Origin: Linanthus parryae
Taxonomy: Eukaryota; Streptophyta; Magnoliopsida; Ericales; Polemoniaceae
DNA: 64,000 nt
Assembly (NCBI GenBank): GCA_023055425.1
Contig: JALGPY010000002.1
Coordinates: 155,011,345 to 155,075,344, forward strand
Direction: 5' to 3'
In this document: positions 1 to 10,172 of the stretch, in pieces
How the letters are laid out: every line of letters starts with the position of its first letter
Numbering within the stretch: the stretch's first letter is position 1
Notes under the pieces: model-generated
What the model saw: only the letters and a program-made list of their open reading frames with translations
What the model was told of the DNA's origin: nothing
Databases searched by the model: none
Program-made: the position numbers and the translations under genes

Positions 1-640
1 GCAAAACTTTCCTCGACCCCAACAATGTCCAGCCGTCAAATGGTATCATGGTAGATACAAGCCTTTTTCAAAGGGTTAAACTTCATCGCGGCCCCAATAG
101 TCTCTGGCGTGAGAACTATATAGGTCCTACGGCAGAAAATATACCTCTCATCCTTTCGTCCCCCATCATTATAATACCGAGCATTAAGAATAATCTCTTT
201 CACGAGGTTGGAGCTAGACTTCCCCTTACAAATTTTAAATAATTTTTCTAGATTTTTTTTATCAAATATATCCTGAAGCTATTGGGGCATGTTAATGCTT
301 TTCGGTAAAAGCTTCTCAGTTGTCCCTTCGCTCTTCAGAAACGAATCCAAGTAAAGTCCTTATGGGCCTTAGAACTCGTGAACCTGAAGCTGCAGAATTT
401 GGTACTACAGACGGCATCGGGCCCTACCTGAACCATCGACTTAGCCCTCTTACCAATTTCGGGCATGGGCAGTAAATCCCTCCTCAATTCATAATAACTT
501 GAGGACGGAGGAACATGACGACGGCTGGCTAAACCGTCTCCCACATCCTCATCACTCATTACTACATCCTCCTCGGGATTGAAAATGGGGTTATCATCAA
601 CAGCCAAACCTCGACTCCTCTTAGGACCCGAAGTAGGCAT
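1..640 (-). pseudogene. Downstream ORF of element A, homologous to the 3' ORF of element C; C-terminal part outside window
   Basis: The start chosen is ATG at 638-640 (MPTSGPKRSR), because it aligns with the lysine-rich start MASKKRKT of the element C ORF (54004). An acidic patch (NPEEDVVMSDEDVGDG) and the block FRFTSSKAHKDF follow; C has CRFVTHEAHYDF at the same place. The reading frame breaks near 335. Beyond it, in another frame, lie EKLLPKSINMPQ and KGKSSSNLVKE, which match EKFFEFHEDMPQ and VGKSSSNIARE in C, and then a block resembling LNFPPL. I believe this type is catalogued as a putative plant transposon protein, a family of unknown function, but I could not search. At least one frameshift and one in-frame stop make this copy non-functional as it stands. 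Confidence 0.7.
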
Positions 641-2003
641 AATGAAAATGAAATTGAAAGTGCGCGGTGAGAGATAACGTGAACTAGGAAAATAACCTAT
701 CGACTCAATAGCAGCTAGCACGCAATCCCCATAAGTTGCTTGAGGCATTCGCGAGACACACTTCACTGTTTCTAAATTGCAAAAGATTTAAACCTAGAAG
801 GTGCCTCAAAAATAGTTAAAGAGAGAGAGTGAGAGGTACCTACGATCCCGGAGTACCGTTCTTACGGGACCGGTTTCGCGAAAATCAGTCAAGAAAGGAC
901 GAATCGGTCGACTGATTTTGCAAAAATACGAGCGAAGTGAATTGAACCCACTACCTTGTGCTCCATAGTGTCCCCGTCGAACTTCTCTTCTTCGGATTTG
1001 GCTGATTCCCGCTTCAAATGAATGAATCTGAGAATTTGTTCACAAAGCTTCTTCGTTTTCAACACTTACCCACACTCAAACTAGGCCCTCTCTCACAAAA
1101 CTCCAAGACTTAATTTTGGAGAGGAAGTAGGCGGAGAACCCCCCCCCCCCCCCTTCCCCCAATCTTTCAGTTTGGATGAGTTTTGTTGTATGGAGGGTTT
1201 GTATTCTTGAGAGGTTTTGAGAGGAAGAAGATGAAGTGAGGTGTTTTCAATCCAAATGGTCGGCTATGGAGTGTTTTCCATTCGTTTTTCATATATTGCA
1301 CCCCATGGAAAAGTCCAAAATGCCGCCGATTAATGACTCCGCAGCCCAGCATTTCGCACGACATGGGTTGATTTGATACGAAATCATTTCATGTGAAATG
1401 ATTTGATTTCGTGCGAAATTATTTCGTGTTAATGTGCAGAACCCCCTTTTTAGTTCGTGCGAAATAGTTCCAAAAGATTTTTCTAAGTGTTTCACGAAAT
1501 GGGCGTCATTTCAAGCAAAATGTCGTGGAGACTTGTGCCATTTTTGCCTCAATTCTTCATTGGGCCTCCGTATTCCTCGATTCTTGCACCGATGGATTCC
1601 ATTAACTGCTGGGAGTCCATTTTTCTTGAAAAATTCCCAAAATTTTGGGAATTTCCATTTTCTTCTAAATTTTGCTCTTGTGTGCACAAATTTCGCTATC
1701 TTCGGCTCGTGATCCGCAACTTCCGCTATGGATTCCGATGCGTGAAAACGTGATGGGCCAGCTTGCTGCACATGATCTCAAATTGACTTGTTACTCCTTG
1801 ACCTCGAGTATTTTCTTCTTACTGTCTTTGCAAATGGATGGCCAACCGTTCCTCGTTTTGCGTGCAATCATGCGCATGTGAATCAAGAAACAGAATACAG
1901 AGCGGGTGCACACTCCTTGAAAATATTAAAACCACTCCCTATCGCCCCTCACAATACATGTATGGATATAAAAATAAGAAGTGAAACTAATTCCTACTCC
2001 TAA
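641..2003. other. Non-coding internal region of element A between the pol end and the downstream ORF
   Basis: I see no gene here. It holds a cytosine run at about 1141-1153, a dyad array at 1351-1522, and AT-rich leader-like sequence. A 16-base string reading AAACACTTAGAAAAAT on the minus strand (about 1473-1495) also occurs in element C at about 53130-53146, so the two regions are orthologous even though most of the rest has diverged. Confidence 0.55.
1351..1522. promoter_or_regulatory. Internal dyad array of element A (ATTTCG-NN-CGAAAT type)
   Basis: 14 bp dyads begin at 1351, 1371, 1386, 1406, 1421 (half-degenerate) and 1452, with weaker ones near 1491 and 1508. The best copy is ATTTCGTGCGAAAT at 1406-1419. 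Start-to-start steps are 20, 15, 20, 15 and 31 bp. The arms match those of the array in element A's own LTR (5750-5820), not those of C or G. The function is inferred: protein-binding sites or RNA hairpins. Confidence 0.6.
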
Positions 2004-2021
2004 ATTGGGTTGCCTCCCAAT
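2004..2021 (-). other. Conserved post-pol hairpin, element A copy
   Basis: On the minus strand this reads ATTGGG-AGGCAA-CCCAAT, a 6 bp stem with loop AGGCAA. Element C has GTTGGG-AGGCAA-CCCAAC at 52221-52238, so the basal pair changes from G-C to A-T with the stem kept. About 25 bases of flank are also nearly identical in A and C, including the palindrome AAGCGCTT. An RNA-level role is inferred. Confidence 0.6.
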
Positions 2022-2139
2022 AAGCGCTTGTAATTTAAGGTCGACGACCCGACCGAGTTACCTCATTCCTCTAGAAAGGCGGCTTGGCACCACGTGCCTT
2101 CTCGTACAGCTTCCTCTGTTGGATCCTCAAAACAACTCT

Positions 2140-2700
2140 ATGAACTTTGGATTTTGACTCTGGAGGATCAACACTAACCACCCCTGAAATCTCGTGCACT
2201 GACTACACAGCCACTCGAATTTGCGACTGTTTCCCTTGAGATTGTTGTGGAGTCGTCTTGGAAACCCGAAAAGTCGCCCGCGCATCATTGATCATCATGA
2301 TCAATTCACCATTCTTAACAGCAATGAGTGTCTAGCCGGTAGCTAGAAAGGGCCTACTGAGAGTGATCGGGACATCTCCGACAAGCATCTCTAGGATAAC
2401 AAAGTCGGCATGGATAATAGAGTTTCCTACATTCACGAGTACATCCTCCACCACGTCGTCGGCTTTCTTAGAAGACTTTCTGCAAACTGCAAATTGATCT
2501 AGGTAGAGCGAGCTTCCACACCCATCTTACGAAAAACTATAAGTGGCATCAAATTTACACTAGCCCCCAAATCACATAGGGCTTGTCCAGTATAAGCTCC
2601 TCCCAAGTTATCTATCACAAAGCTTCCCGGATCTTTCTGTTTCTAAGGCAAATGATGCAAAACACATGAGCTCACCTGCTCTGTTAAATCCACAGTCTGA
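2140..2700 (-). pseudogene. Retropepsin-like protease fragment of element A
   Basis: Minus-strand translation shows CDLGASVNLMP at about 2540-2580. This is the Athila-type aspartic protease active-site region (D-L-G-A where retropepsins have D-T/S-G-A), preceded by a GGAYTGQAL segment. Further on it reads VVEDVLVNVGNSIIHADFVILEM, matching VLEDVLVRVEGIIFPADFVILDM of element C (48722-48930) closely. It would process the Gag-Pol polyprotein. Several stops interrupt it, and no RT follows: sequence jumps to the post-integrase segment near 2065. Confidence 0.7.
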
Positions 2701-2707
2701 AAATCTT

Positions 2708-4430
2708 TCACTGTCCTCTTCCCAAAACTATATATCTCATATACCTAGCATATTTAGGCATCATCTTGACTGCCAAAATCAATGGAACATTTATGTGAAG
2801 CTTGGAGAAAATTGACAAGAAACGCCTATACTCCTCAGAGTCATCTTCCTTCTTTATAGATTTCAAAGGATATGGAAGAAACTTAGACAAAGAAGGTGGT
2901 GGAATTACCTCATCATCAATCTGGTGAGTCATGCCCTTTGATTTGGGGATCATGATAAGGGTCTTCTCAGTATCAAAGACCTTATGCTCTGTTGCCTTCG
3001 ATGCTTCAACTCTAGCATGGCTCGGATATGGGGGATCATTAAGCATTAATCCCACTACGAGTGGTAATAGCATTCACCTGGCGCACGTTTCAATATCAGA
3101 CGGCAAAGACCCTAGTGCTCTAGCAGAAAGCTGAGTGGCTATCTGTCCTACTTGCACTTCCAAGTTACGAAGTGAAGTATTTGTGATGTGCAAGTCAGCT
3201 GTCAATGTCTCCATCTAAGAGGTGAAAGAATTCACATTCTTGACCATCTGAAACATCATGTTCTTGAGATCCACCATCTCAGCATTCTGCGTGGCAGCTG
3301 GTGATAGCACCTGAGTAACAGGTTCAGGCGTCCTATGCTAAAATACGAGCACATATGAAGCCACAGCCTGATCCCCATACCTGAATCATGGATGATCTCT
3401 GGTCCCTCGCATGACGTTCCCCTGATTCCAGTTCTGACGCTGCCCTTGTGCCCCCACATAGCTGATGTCTTCACTTGCAGCTTGAGTCAATGTTTCATCA
3501 AATTCCTGCCCTTCCATTGTAGCCACAGTCTTCTTGTCTTCAAAGACGTGCTTTTCCAAGTCATTCACAATCTTTGTAATCCCATCTTTCCACTCATCAC
3601 TCTTTGGTTCAGGAAACTTTGACAATCTTTAAGAGTCATAGAATTGAGCATCCTGTTTGGCGATTTATTTCCCCATTGCATAAGCTCCATCCTTATCGAC
3701 TTTGTAAAGGAAGTTTCGGCCTTCTTCTTTGTTGAGAAAATCTTGGTTAGGACGCTCTAGGCCATGATAGAAGACCTGTAGAATCTTGTAGTCACAAAAT
3801 TTATGATTAGGACACTTGCGTATCATCCTCATAAAAAGCGGTCCCATGCATCCACTACAGCTTCATCACCATGTTGCTGAAAAGCTATAATTTCTACCTG
3901 TAAACCAATAACTCACTGAGAATGGTAGAACTTGCTCATGAATTCGTCCACACATTGCTCCCATTTAGTGATCGATTCTGGTTCTCTGGACTCTAGCCAT
4001 TTCTATGCAACACCCTTTACACATTAGGGAAATAGGATCAGCTTAAATGTTTCATCTGTCACATTCTTGTAGTTCACAGTTTTGATGTAAGCCTCAAACT
4101 TCCCAATGAAGTCATTTGGGTCTTCATACGAATTCCCATAGTACTGAAACTGATTATGCAATGTCGTGATGCTGGCAAGCTTCAAGTCAAAGTGTTCGGC
4201 CTAAATAGTTGGCACTACAATTGCCGGCTTATGTCCTCTCTAGGTTGACTGGAAGTTCTCAACCAATGCCTGGCCTGATTTTTTGTACGGCATTTGGTTG
4301 TAACGCTCATCTAAGCGCTCAGTCAACCGCGGAGTTAGTTGAGCATTTGTCAGTTTCTCACCCATAACGTCCTATCTTTGATTCCTTATTGGAGTTCTAC
4401 ACAAATGCTCCGGATTCTCGAGTGGGGGCA
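2708..4430 (-). pseudogene. Gag remnant of element A
   Basis: The minus strand carries three recognisable open pieces in different frames. Piece 3665-3847 has RKCPNHKFCDYKILQVFYHGL, equivalent to RRCPTHGESWYKLLHYFYNGL in element C gag. Piece 3386-3625 has KIVNDLEKHV and the YVGAQGQRQNWN tail, equivalent to the YMGQPRHQQWSN region of C. Piece 2708-3073 has DPPYPSHARVEASKATE and LHINVPLILAVKMMPKYARY, matching the gag-protease spacer of C. Gag forms the virus-like particle. Multiple frameshifts and stops separate the pieces, and no zinc knuckle is seen. Confidence 0.75.
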
Positions 4431-4570
4431 AAAATTCTCTATAGTTCATGTGCATGCACTGAAAAACTGAAACTCGATTAAAACATAATCAGAAATCACA
4501 GAGATAACTAAAACAGTAAAAAAGAGAAAATTAAACTAATTGCTAAACCAAGAATAGTAAATGTAACCTT

Positions 4571-4587
4571 CCCCGTCAACAGCGCCA
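4571..4587 (-). other. Primer binding site of element A (tRNA-Asp type)
   Basis: The minus strand reads TGGCGCTGTTGACGGGG directly after AGTTTT at the LTR end. It is two changes from the 3' end complement of plant tRNA-Asp, the primer described for Athila/Calypso elements. Elements B and C have the same kind of site. Confidence 0.75.
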
Positions 4588-4593
4588 AAAACT

Positions 4594-6149
4594 TCACGTG
4601 CCTAAATTACGTGTACTGCGCAAGTATACGGTCAAGTAATATAATGGAGTATTTTGGACTCCGAGTTAACGAACCCAAGGGAAGGTGCTTACTATTCTAG
4701 CTCTAACAGTTAAATTCAATTCACTAAGTAGCCGGTAAAAATTGTGTGTAATGGAAAGTTTTTCACCCTCAATAAAGTGACTAGTTAACAATATGAAAGA
4801 AATAACTGAAGTGTATCAAGATGCAGAAAACTAGGCAATCTATAGATCACCTACGGTAGTTGACGGTTCCGGATTCATTTTTCTAACACGATAACTCTAA
4901 TTCTTAGATAAGGTGGGTAATAGCATTGACAATCACCTCTCAGTATCTTGTCATTCTACACATCGCTATCATCATGTCCTCTCAGGCCACTCTGGCTACC
5001 GATACGTTCTAGTAGGCTAACGATAGTGCACGGAAACGGTGTCTTTCGGTCCACCACTGCACGAACATGTCACTATCTATCACCGAATCTATCCTTTTCT
5101 AGCCACTCCTACTCAAATCACCTGAAGGTCTCATTGATTTGGGATTGAAATTGTAAACTCATCCCAACTAGGGTAGAGTTTATCTCACATACTCACTAGT
5201 TAAGTAACAAATTCGGGTCATGACTCCTCCCTTGCTAAGAATTAAGCGTAACATACAATTAATTAACTAACAAGAATCATCATTTAATCTAGATTTATCA
5301 TATGAACTAAAACTATAAATAATCAATCTTACATCTTAACTCAAACATGTCAAAGAAAGAGCTCAACAATATTAACCAAAAAATTCTTCATTCAAAGACA
5401 AATCATAAGCATGAAAGTTCATCTAAATCCGGAAAACCAATCAAAACATAAACCATAGGCTCTCCATAGATGACTAGGTATGAGTTTAGCTACTCATAAC
5501 TGAAATAGACATTGTATAATATTCCATACAAGAGAAGAAGGAAGAAAACAAGTTCAAACGCTAAAAACGGTGTTATGGCGCAAATTCTAGCTCTTCTCCT
5601 TGCTCCTTGATGCTCTCCAAGTCTTCTCCTTACCTCTCCAACTTGTCCTTGGCTATGTTTTGTCGTCCTTTGTTGCCTAGGTAAAAAAAATTAAGACCAA
5701 GTCTTGATATTTTCAAAATAGCCCCAAAATTTTGCGCCAGCTCCAGTGCATTTCGTGCGAAATACCCGACATTTCGTACGAAATGATTTCGCTTGAAATA
5801 CTTTCCATTTCATGCGAAATGCTCTGCAGAATAGTTCTTGAATCTTCAACTCTTCGTTCCCGAGCCTCTTTCCTTTCGATTCCTAGGTTCCGAAGCTCAT
5901 GTCCCTGATCCAATACGCTTCTTAAGCCATGTTTCCTGTCAAAGACCACAAACACTATACCAAGCTATTAAATACATAAATTAAGCATATATAAAGCATA
6001 TAAGATGTGCCCCTATTGGAATTAAACATATGACGCGACAAGTGATAAACATTCAATCTTTCATCAACATTAGGCTCCAAACTCTCCCAAAAACCTCTAA
6101 AAATAAGTGGTAAATGCTAAATAAATATAGCTGCTAAGAGGCGCTATCA
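4594..6149 (-). repeat. 5' LTR of element A (1556 bp)
   Basis: Its 5' end on the minus strand is TGATAGCGCC at 6149 and its 3' end abuts AGTTTTTGGCGC and the PBS. The terminal dinucleotide is GA instead of CA, so the end has probably mutated. It holds a dyad array at 5750-5820 and a terminal hairpin with arms ATAGC/GCTAT (6127-6131 and 6143-6147). Confidence 0.75.
5750..5820. promoter_or_regulatory. LTR dyad array of element A
   Basis: Four 14 bp dyads start at 5750 (ATTTCGTGCGAAAT), 5771 (ATTTCGTACGAAAT, inside a perfect 16 bp palindrome), 5786 (ATTTCGCTTGAAAT) and 5807 (ATTTCATGCGAAAT). Steps are 21, 15 and 21 bp. It lies in the U3-side part of the LTR and is likely a regulatory module. 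Confidence 0.65.
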
Positions 6150-6780
6150 GATTGCGCCATCAGTTTTCCAACTGTGATAGAGACGGTGGAGGGGCCAGCA
6201 ATCCTTTAGCGAATTCCTAACCTTGCTACAATAAACATAGAACCTAGGTTTCGCTTGAATTCTTCCTCATCGTGCAATCCTAGTAGCTCTAGCATTCACT
6301 TATGCTCTTTCTCTTGTAAAAACTTCAAGACCTCTCCCTCCTCCATGAGAAGAAGCGAAGTAACCTTAACAGATTCCCCAGTGTCCTTAAAGTATAGCAT
6401 GCCTTCGGTGACATGGGCCTTCTAGGTTGAAAATGTCTACTCTCGTTAGCGCCTATATTTACCCAGTTCTTCTCTTCCACTGCCACGATCATCACCCCGA
6501 GCCGCTTTGGGCCTACCTTATCAGTTCCCTGGGGAGCCATGGGTAATAATCCTCTCAGTCTCCTTCCAAATCCATCAACTCAGAAAAGGTGACAGTATTA
6601 TGTATCGTGACCAATTGGCGTAGTTCATTGTTGTTCAGCCCTTGCAAGCATTAACAAATTCCTTCTTGGAATGAGCCCATGTACACCGAGCAGAGACACA
6701 ACTCAACCACATGTGTATGGTTGTCAGTGAAATAATAATCGAAAAGTCTGGATTGTCGAACATAAAGGACTTGCTGTGAA
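6150..6780 (-). pseudogene. Gag-like retroelement fragment of unassigned family
   Basis: Minus-strand translation in pieces gives FDYYFTDNHTHVVELCLCSVY, then LQGLNNNELRQLVTIHNTVTFSELMDLEG, then EKEHKMLELLGLHDEEEF after a stop. The pattern resembles the gag helical region of plant retrotransposons but matches neither the A nor the C gag. Stops and frameshifts are frequent. It could also belong to a caulimovirid-like or other gag; I cannot decide from sequence alone. Confidence 0.3.
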
Positions 6781-8176
6781 TTGCTTAGTACTACTAACTT
6801 TAGGTGGGCAAGAAATTGAGGTTGTTTGTTAAACTAAAAATTGAAATAACGGGCTAAATTACTAAATTGATTCTACGATGGTGCAAAAGTATCAAGATTT
6901 CTCATGGATCACTAGTTTTCCATCACTTACGAATTACGTTGTGAAACACAGATGATGAATCTTTTACTAAACGAGCAATAGTCTCAACTACTTTCACTAG
7001 CAAAACCTATGTATATGAGCGTTAATTGATGTCTCTAACTCACAAATCAGCAACACGCATTACGATCTTGTAATCTACTCAATGTTCTCGGATGATTTGG
7101 TTGATTTCTCTAACTTGGGACTAAGTGTTTAATTCAACTATCCGGGTAATTTTTGCTTTCACTAACATACTACCTAAAATCTTCCTACTGCAATGTCTCA
7201 CAATAGCAAGATAGCATAAACACATAAATTAAGCATAGCAAAACAATCATCATCTATTAAGTTCAAGTAAGACGTTAATCAACATCCATAATCCGCCAAA
7301 ACGGCTTCAAACCCTAGCTACCATTGAGAAATCCCGATAATAAAAGTTTAGCTATTGGTACTCATGATCAAAGTAACAAGTTTAACAATGATCATGAGCA
7401 AAAATAAAGAAAATAACGATAAGAGAGATTAAACGATGGAATCCTCTCTCTCTCATTATGAACTCCAAGCTCCAATTTGCTCTCCAATGTGTTCCTCCTT
7501 GTCTTTCCTCTGAAAATACGACCCAGGGTTGCTTAAATACGTTTCCTAAAATTCCCGGTCACTTTAGGAATGCATAAGATAATTTTCCATAAAAATTGGC
7601 CGCCCTCTGCAGTCTCTTCGTGCGAAGACAACGATTGTTCGTGCGAACACTCTTCCTGCAAAAACTTCTCCCTCTTCGTGTGAAGACTCTTCCTACTTTG
7701 CGCCTGCAAGGTATTCTGAGACTTCTTCTTCATTCTGGATTTTTTGCTAAGTCTTTGTCTTCTTACGAAGACGCATCTATCCGTGCTAAGAGCCTTAGAA
7801 TATCCTCGCTTCCCTTAGTTGCTCTCTTCGTGCGAACAGGACTTCTCTTCGTGGGAAGAGGTCCTGAACCTCCACTTATTCTATTAGTTTTCGAATTCCT
7901 TAGCTTTCGAAGTTTGTTTCTTCTCTTCACTTGGTCTCCTCATGCATTGTTCCTTTAAATCACAACACAAACACTGCCGCGAAGATCAACTGTGGTAAAT
8001 CATAACAAATCATACGCAAATCCATAAAATAAACGCCCAGACTTCACATTTAAGCCCAAAACCTCAGTGAAAGCTCTTTATTTCTCATTTGGGCTGAATT
8101 TCATCTCTTTGCACCGAAACACACACAAATAGCAATGTTTCATGTATGTAAAATAACTCTTACTAAGGAGTTATCA
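6781..8176 (-). repeat. LTR H, a minus-strand Athila-like LTR (low-coordinate end approximate)
   Basis: It begins on the minus strand with TGATAACTCC at 8176, the same terminus as LTRs C and G, including a terminal hairpin (ATAACTC at 8153-8159 and GAGTTAT at 8168-8174). It holds a dyad array at 7615-7859. The low end near 6781 is set by where LTR-like sequence stops; the usual 3' LTR end and PBS are not seen, so it is truncated or is a 3' or solo LTR. Confidence 0.6.
7615..7859. promoter_or_regulatory. LTR H dyad array with two arm types
   Basis: Dyads start at 7615 (TCTTCGTGCGAAGA), 7636 (TGTTCGTGCGAACA), 7673 (TCTTCGTGTGAAGA), 7758 (degenerate), 7825 (TCTTCGTGCGAACA) and 7846 (TCTTCGTGGGAAGA). 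The first pair and the last pair are each 21 bp apart. Both the C-type and G-type arms are present, and 7825 combines one arm of each. Confidence 0.6.
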
Positions 8177-8644
8177 ATCATCCCTAAGCTAATTTATGTG
8201 TTTTAATTTGTTGAGAGGTTCACATCCATGTCATGTGCACAGTTAGCATCCCGAGAGTGAGCATATGTGTTATCCACCAACCTCCTACACTAAGTGTTCG
8301 TGTCCAATGGTTGATCTCTAAATTCATTTAGTGCAATTGAATGCTTAAAACTGGGGGGAGGGGGGGTGTTAGACTTGAGTAGTTAAGTCATACATTAACC
8401 AGTCACATATAGAGTAAATTGTTGTGCCCCTCAGTTGTGTCAATGGTCCGTGTCGTGATTAATTTCAGTTTTATGTTACCTTTACATTTGGTCTGCACTT
8501 TTAAATATTGAATCAACCTACCATCGAGTTGTATGTGCGTGTTTTCTTTCGTGAAGCATTTTCAAGTAGTGTTTAGATTATTTAGAAAAGAATAAAAAAC
8601 TAAAAAAAAAATTGAAAACAACATAAAAATAGAAAGTTTTTTAT
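8177..8644. other. Unannotated sequence with a polypurine run
   Basis: No gene is seen. A guanine-rich run at about 8353-8368 followed by TGTTAG looks like a polypurine tract next to an LTR start, but no matching LTR was found. The final 60 bp are A-rich. Confidence 0.3.
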
Positions 8645-9610
8645 AAGGGATTATTACGATTAAGTCAGAGAATTGAAAATTATTTATAGTAAAGGCAGAA
8701 AAAACAAAATAATCATTGAAAGAGGCAGTTTCACGAAACTATTTAGCCAGAAGGAAATTTTTTCAAGTCTAGTGTTGCAAATGACATTTTTGCCCCCTTC
8801 TCAATAAATTAAAGAGAAAGAAATCTTTTAATATAATCTTCAATTATAAAGGCACAAATCTACTTCCTATAAATAAATTTTTGATCTACAATTATAAATT
8901 TTTGTGATTCTATTTCCTAAGAAAAGATGTCCCTCTACAGTACTAGTACCAAATTATTTTATGAATAGACAAGTTTTGATGCATGAGCAATTGTCTTAGC
9001 AATGGTGTTGTTCTTTCCTAGCTTTCCGTCACTTATCTCTTTGTGGAAGATGGAAATCTATTGGAACTCTCAAAGAGGCAATCACATGGAGCTTCTTACC
9101 ATTTTTCGACGAATCGCCCATACCGCGCTTCAATCTCCCGTACCCTTTTCCTTAGGCATTTAAATGCCACACCAATATACAGTGAAATAGACAATTGAAG
9201 GATATCCAATAAACATATACAACATATTGAGGATGATGGTCATGGTGTGGGAGAGAACTGTTTCGGTAGCTGGCATCGAAGGCCACAAGACAGAACTTGT
9301 CTAGGGTTTTTTTAGAGTTCTCTAGGGTTCTTGTGATAGTACGAGGGAGAAGTAAAATAAAATGGAGTAATTGTTATCCAGAAAATAAAATCCTGGGAAA
9401 GAAAGAAATCTTGAATTGTGAAAAATCTATGAATATTTTTGGCGATTTTTTCAATTAAAGGGTATGATTGTCTTCTTAAGTGCCGACTTTTATGTTTTTG
9501 CCTTCTTAATAAATAGTTTTCTGAAACTGCATATTTTAACAATTATTTTATATTTTTAGCCTTTACAATAAATATTTTTCAGTTCTCTGCCTTAGTTATA
9601 ATAATCCCTT
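8645..9610. mobile_element. Candidate TIR transposon, about 966 bp, AAGGGATTATTA termini
   Basis: The left end AAGGGATTATTA and the right end TAATAATCCCTT are inverted. Homology continues inward with gaps for roughly 100 bp (CAGAGAATTGAAAAT on the left against CAGAGAACTGAAAAA read from the right). TTTAT flanks both ends (8640-8644 and 9611-9615) as a possible TSD. The 8950-9170 core has a more gene-like base mix, so captured sequence is possible. No transposase is seen. Confidence 0.45.
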
Positions 9611-9787
9611 TTTATAAAGGGCAGTTAAGAGTAGTTAAGGCAATAGAGAGCTCAGTGACAAATTTCCCTAAGAGTTTGGACAAACCATAGTGAGGAAAAT
9701 TCGGAGAGCTGTCTAGGGGAGCATATATAGTGAATGTGCTAACACAACGCAAGTAATTCTCTCTTGCGCTTAGTACTCTACTGGCTG

Positions 9788-9820
9788 CCATACCACAATC
9801 ACCAGGTACTCGTCAACCCA
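9788..9820 (+). repeat. 33 bp direct repeat, copy 1
   Basis: It is identical to 10245-10277 over 33 bp. The two copies bracket an LTR-like insert (9924-10172), and copy 2 continues into LINE sequence, so copy 1 is probably a duplicated scrap of the same LINE. Confidence 0.6.
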
Positions 9821-9923
9821 CCGTCACGGTCACCATATATTTGGTGGAGTGAATGGCTAAAGAGGGTCCATTGGCATGTCTTGATCCTTATGTCCACTAG
9901 TGAGTCCCATTACATTGCAATAC

Positions 9924-10172
9924 TGATACGGTATTCGTATCAATATTTAGCTATTTATTTATGTATTAGTATTTAATTATGCTATTAGGTTATTTAATAA
10001 TTCGGGCTTGGCCCGTTAGGTCTAGGATTAGGTTTAGGGTTCAGTATTTTATCTATTTAAGATATGTAATCTCCCACTTATTCAATCAAGCAATAAAAAA
10101 ATTAGTCTTTTCCTATATCTCTTTTACTTATCGTGTGCGTGTGTGTGTGCCCAAACGTTACCGGACGGTAAC
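9924..10172 (+). repeat. Possible short LTR (249 bp), family not identified
   Basis: It starts TGATACGG and ends ACGGTAACA, giving TG...CA ends, and has TTTCATTG-AGAGC sequence just outside that resembles a decayed Copia primer site region. No TSD and no second LTR are seen. Mostly inference. Confidence 0.3.

Larger units (their letters stand above)
1..6149 (-). mobile_element. Element A: Athila-like Ty3/Gypsy LTR retrotransposon lacking RT/RNase H/integrase (right part; left end outside window)
   Basis: Read on the minus strand the order is 5' LTR (4594-6149), tRNA-Asp-type PBS (4571-4587), gag remnants, an aspartic protease remnant, the post-integrase hairpin segment (about 1985-2065), a non-coding stretch with dyad motifs, then a downstream ORF that leaves the window at base 1. 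The same order occurs in complete element C (45077-59138), but in A the RT, RNase H and integrase region is missing: protease sequence is followed within about 100 bp by the segment that in C lies after the integrase stop. Gag and protease are broken by stops and frameshifts. The 3' LTR is outside the window, so no TSD can be tested. Confidence 0.85.

Noticed and set aside
641..766. Longer N-terminus for the element A downstream ORF
   Set aside because: The homologous ORF in C starts at the equivalent of position 640; the upstream part shows no similarity.
5771..5784. Heat-shock elements in the LTR dyads (TTC...GAA)
   Set aside because: TTC and GAA are separated by four bases, whereas heat-shock elements need two.
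6150..6780. Endogenous pararetrovirus fragment
   Set aside because: No RT, movement-protein or coat motif is visible; gag-like similarity is too weak to support a viral assignment.
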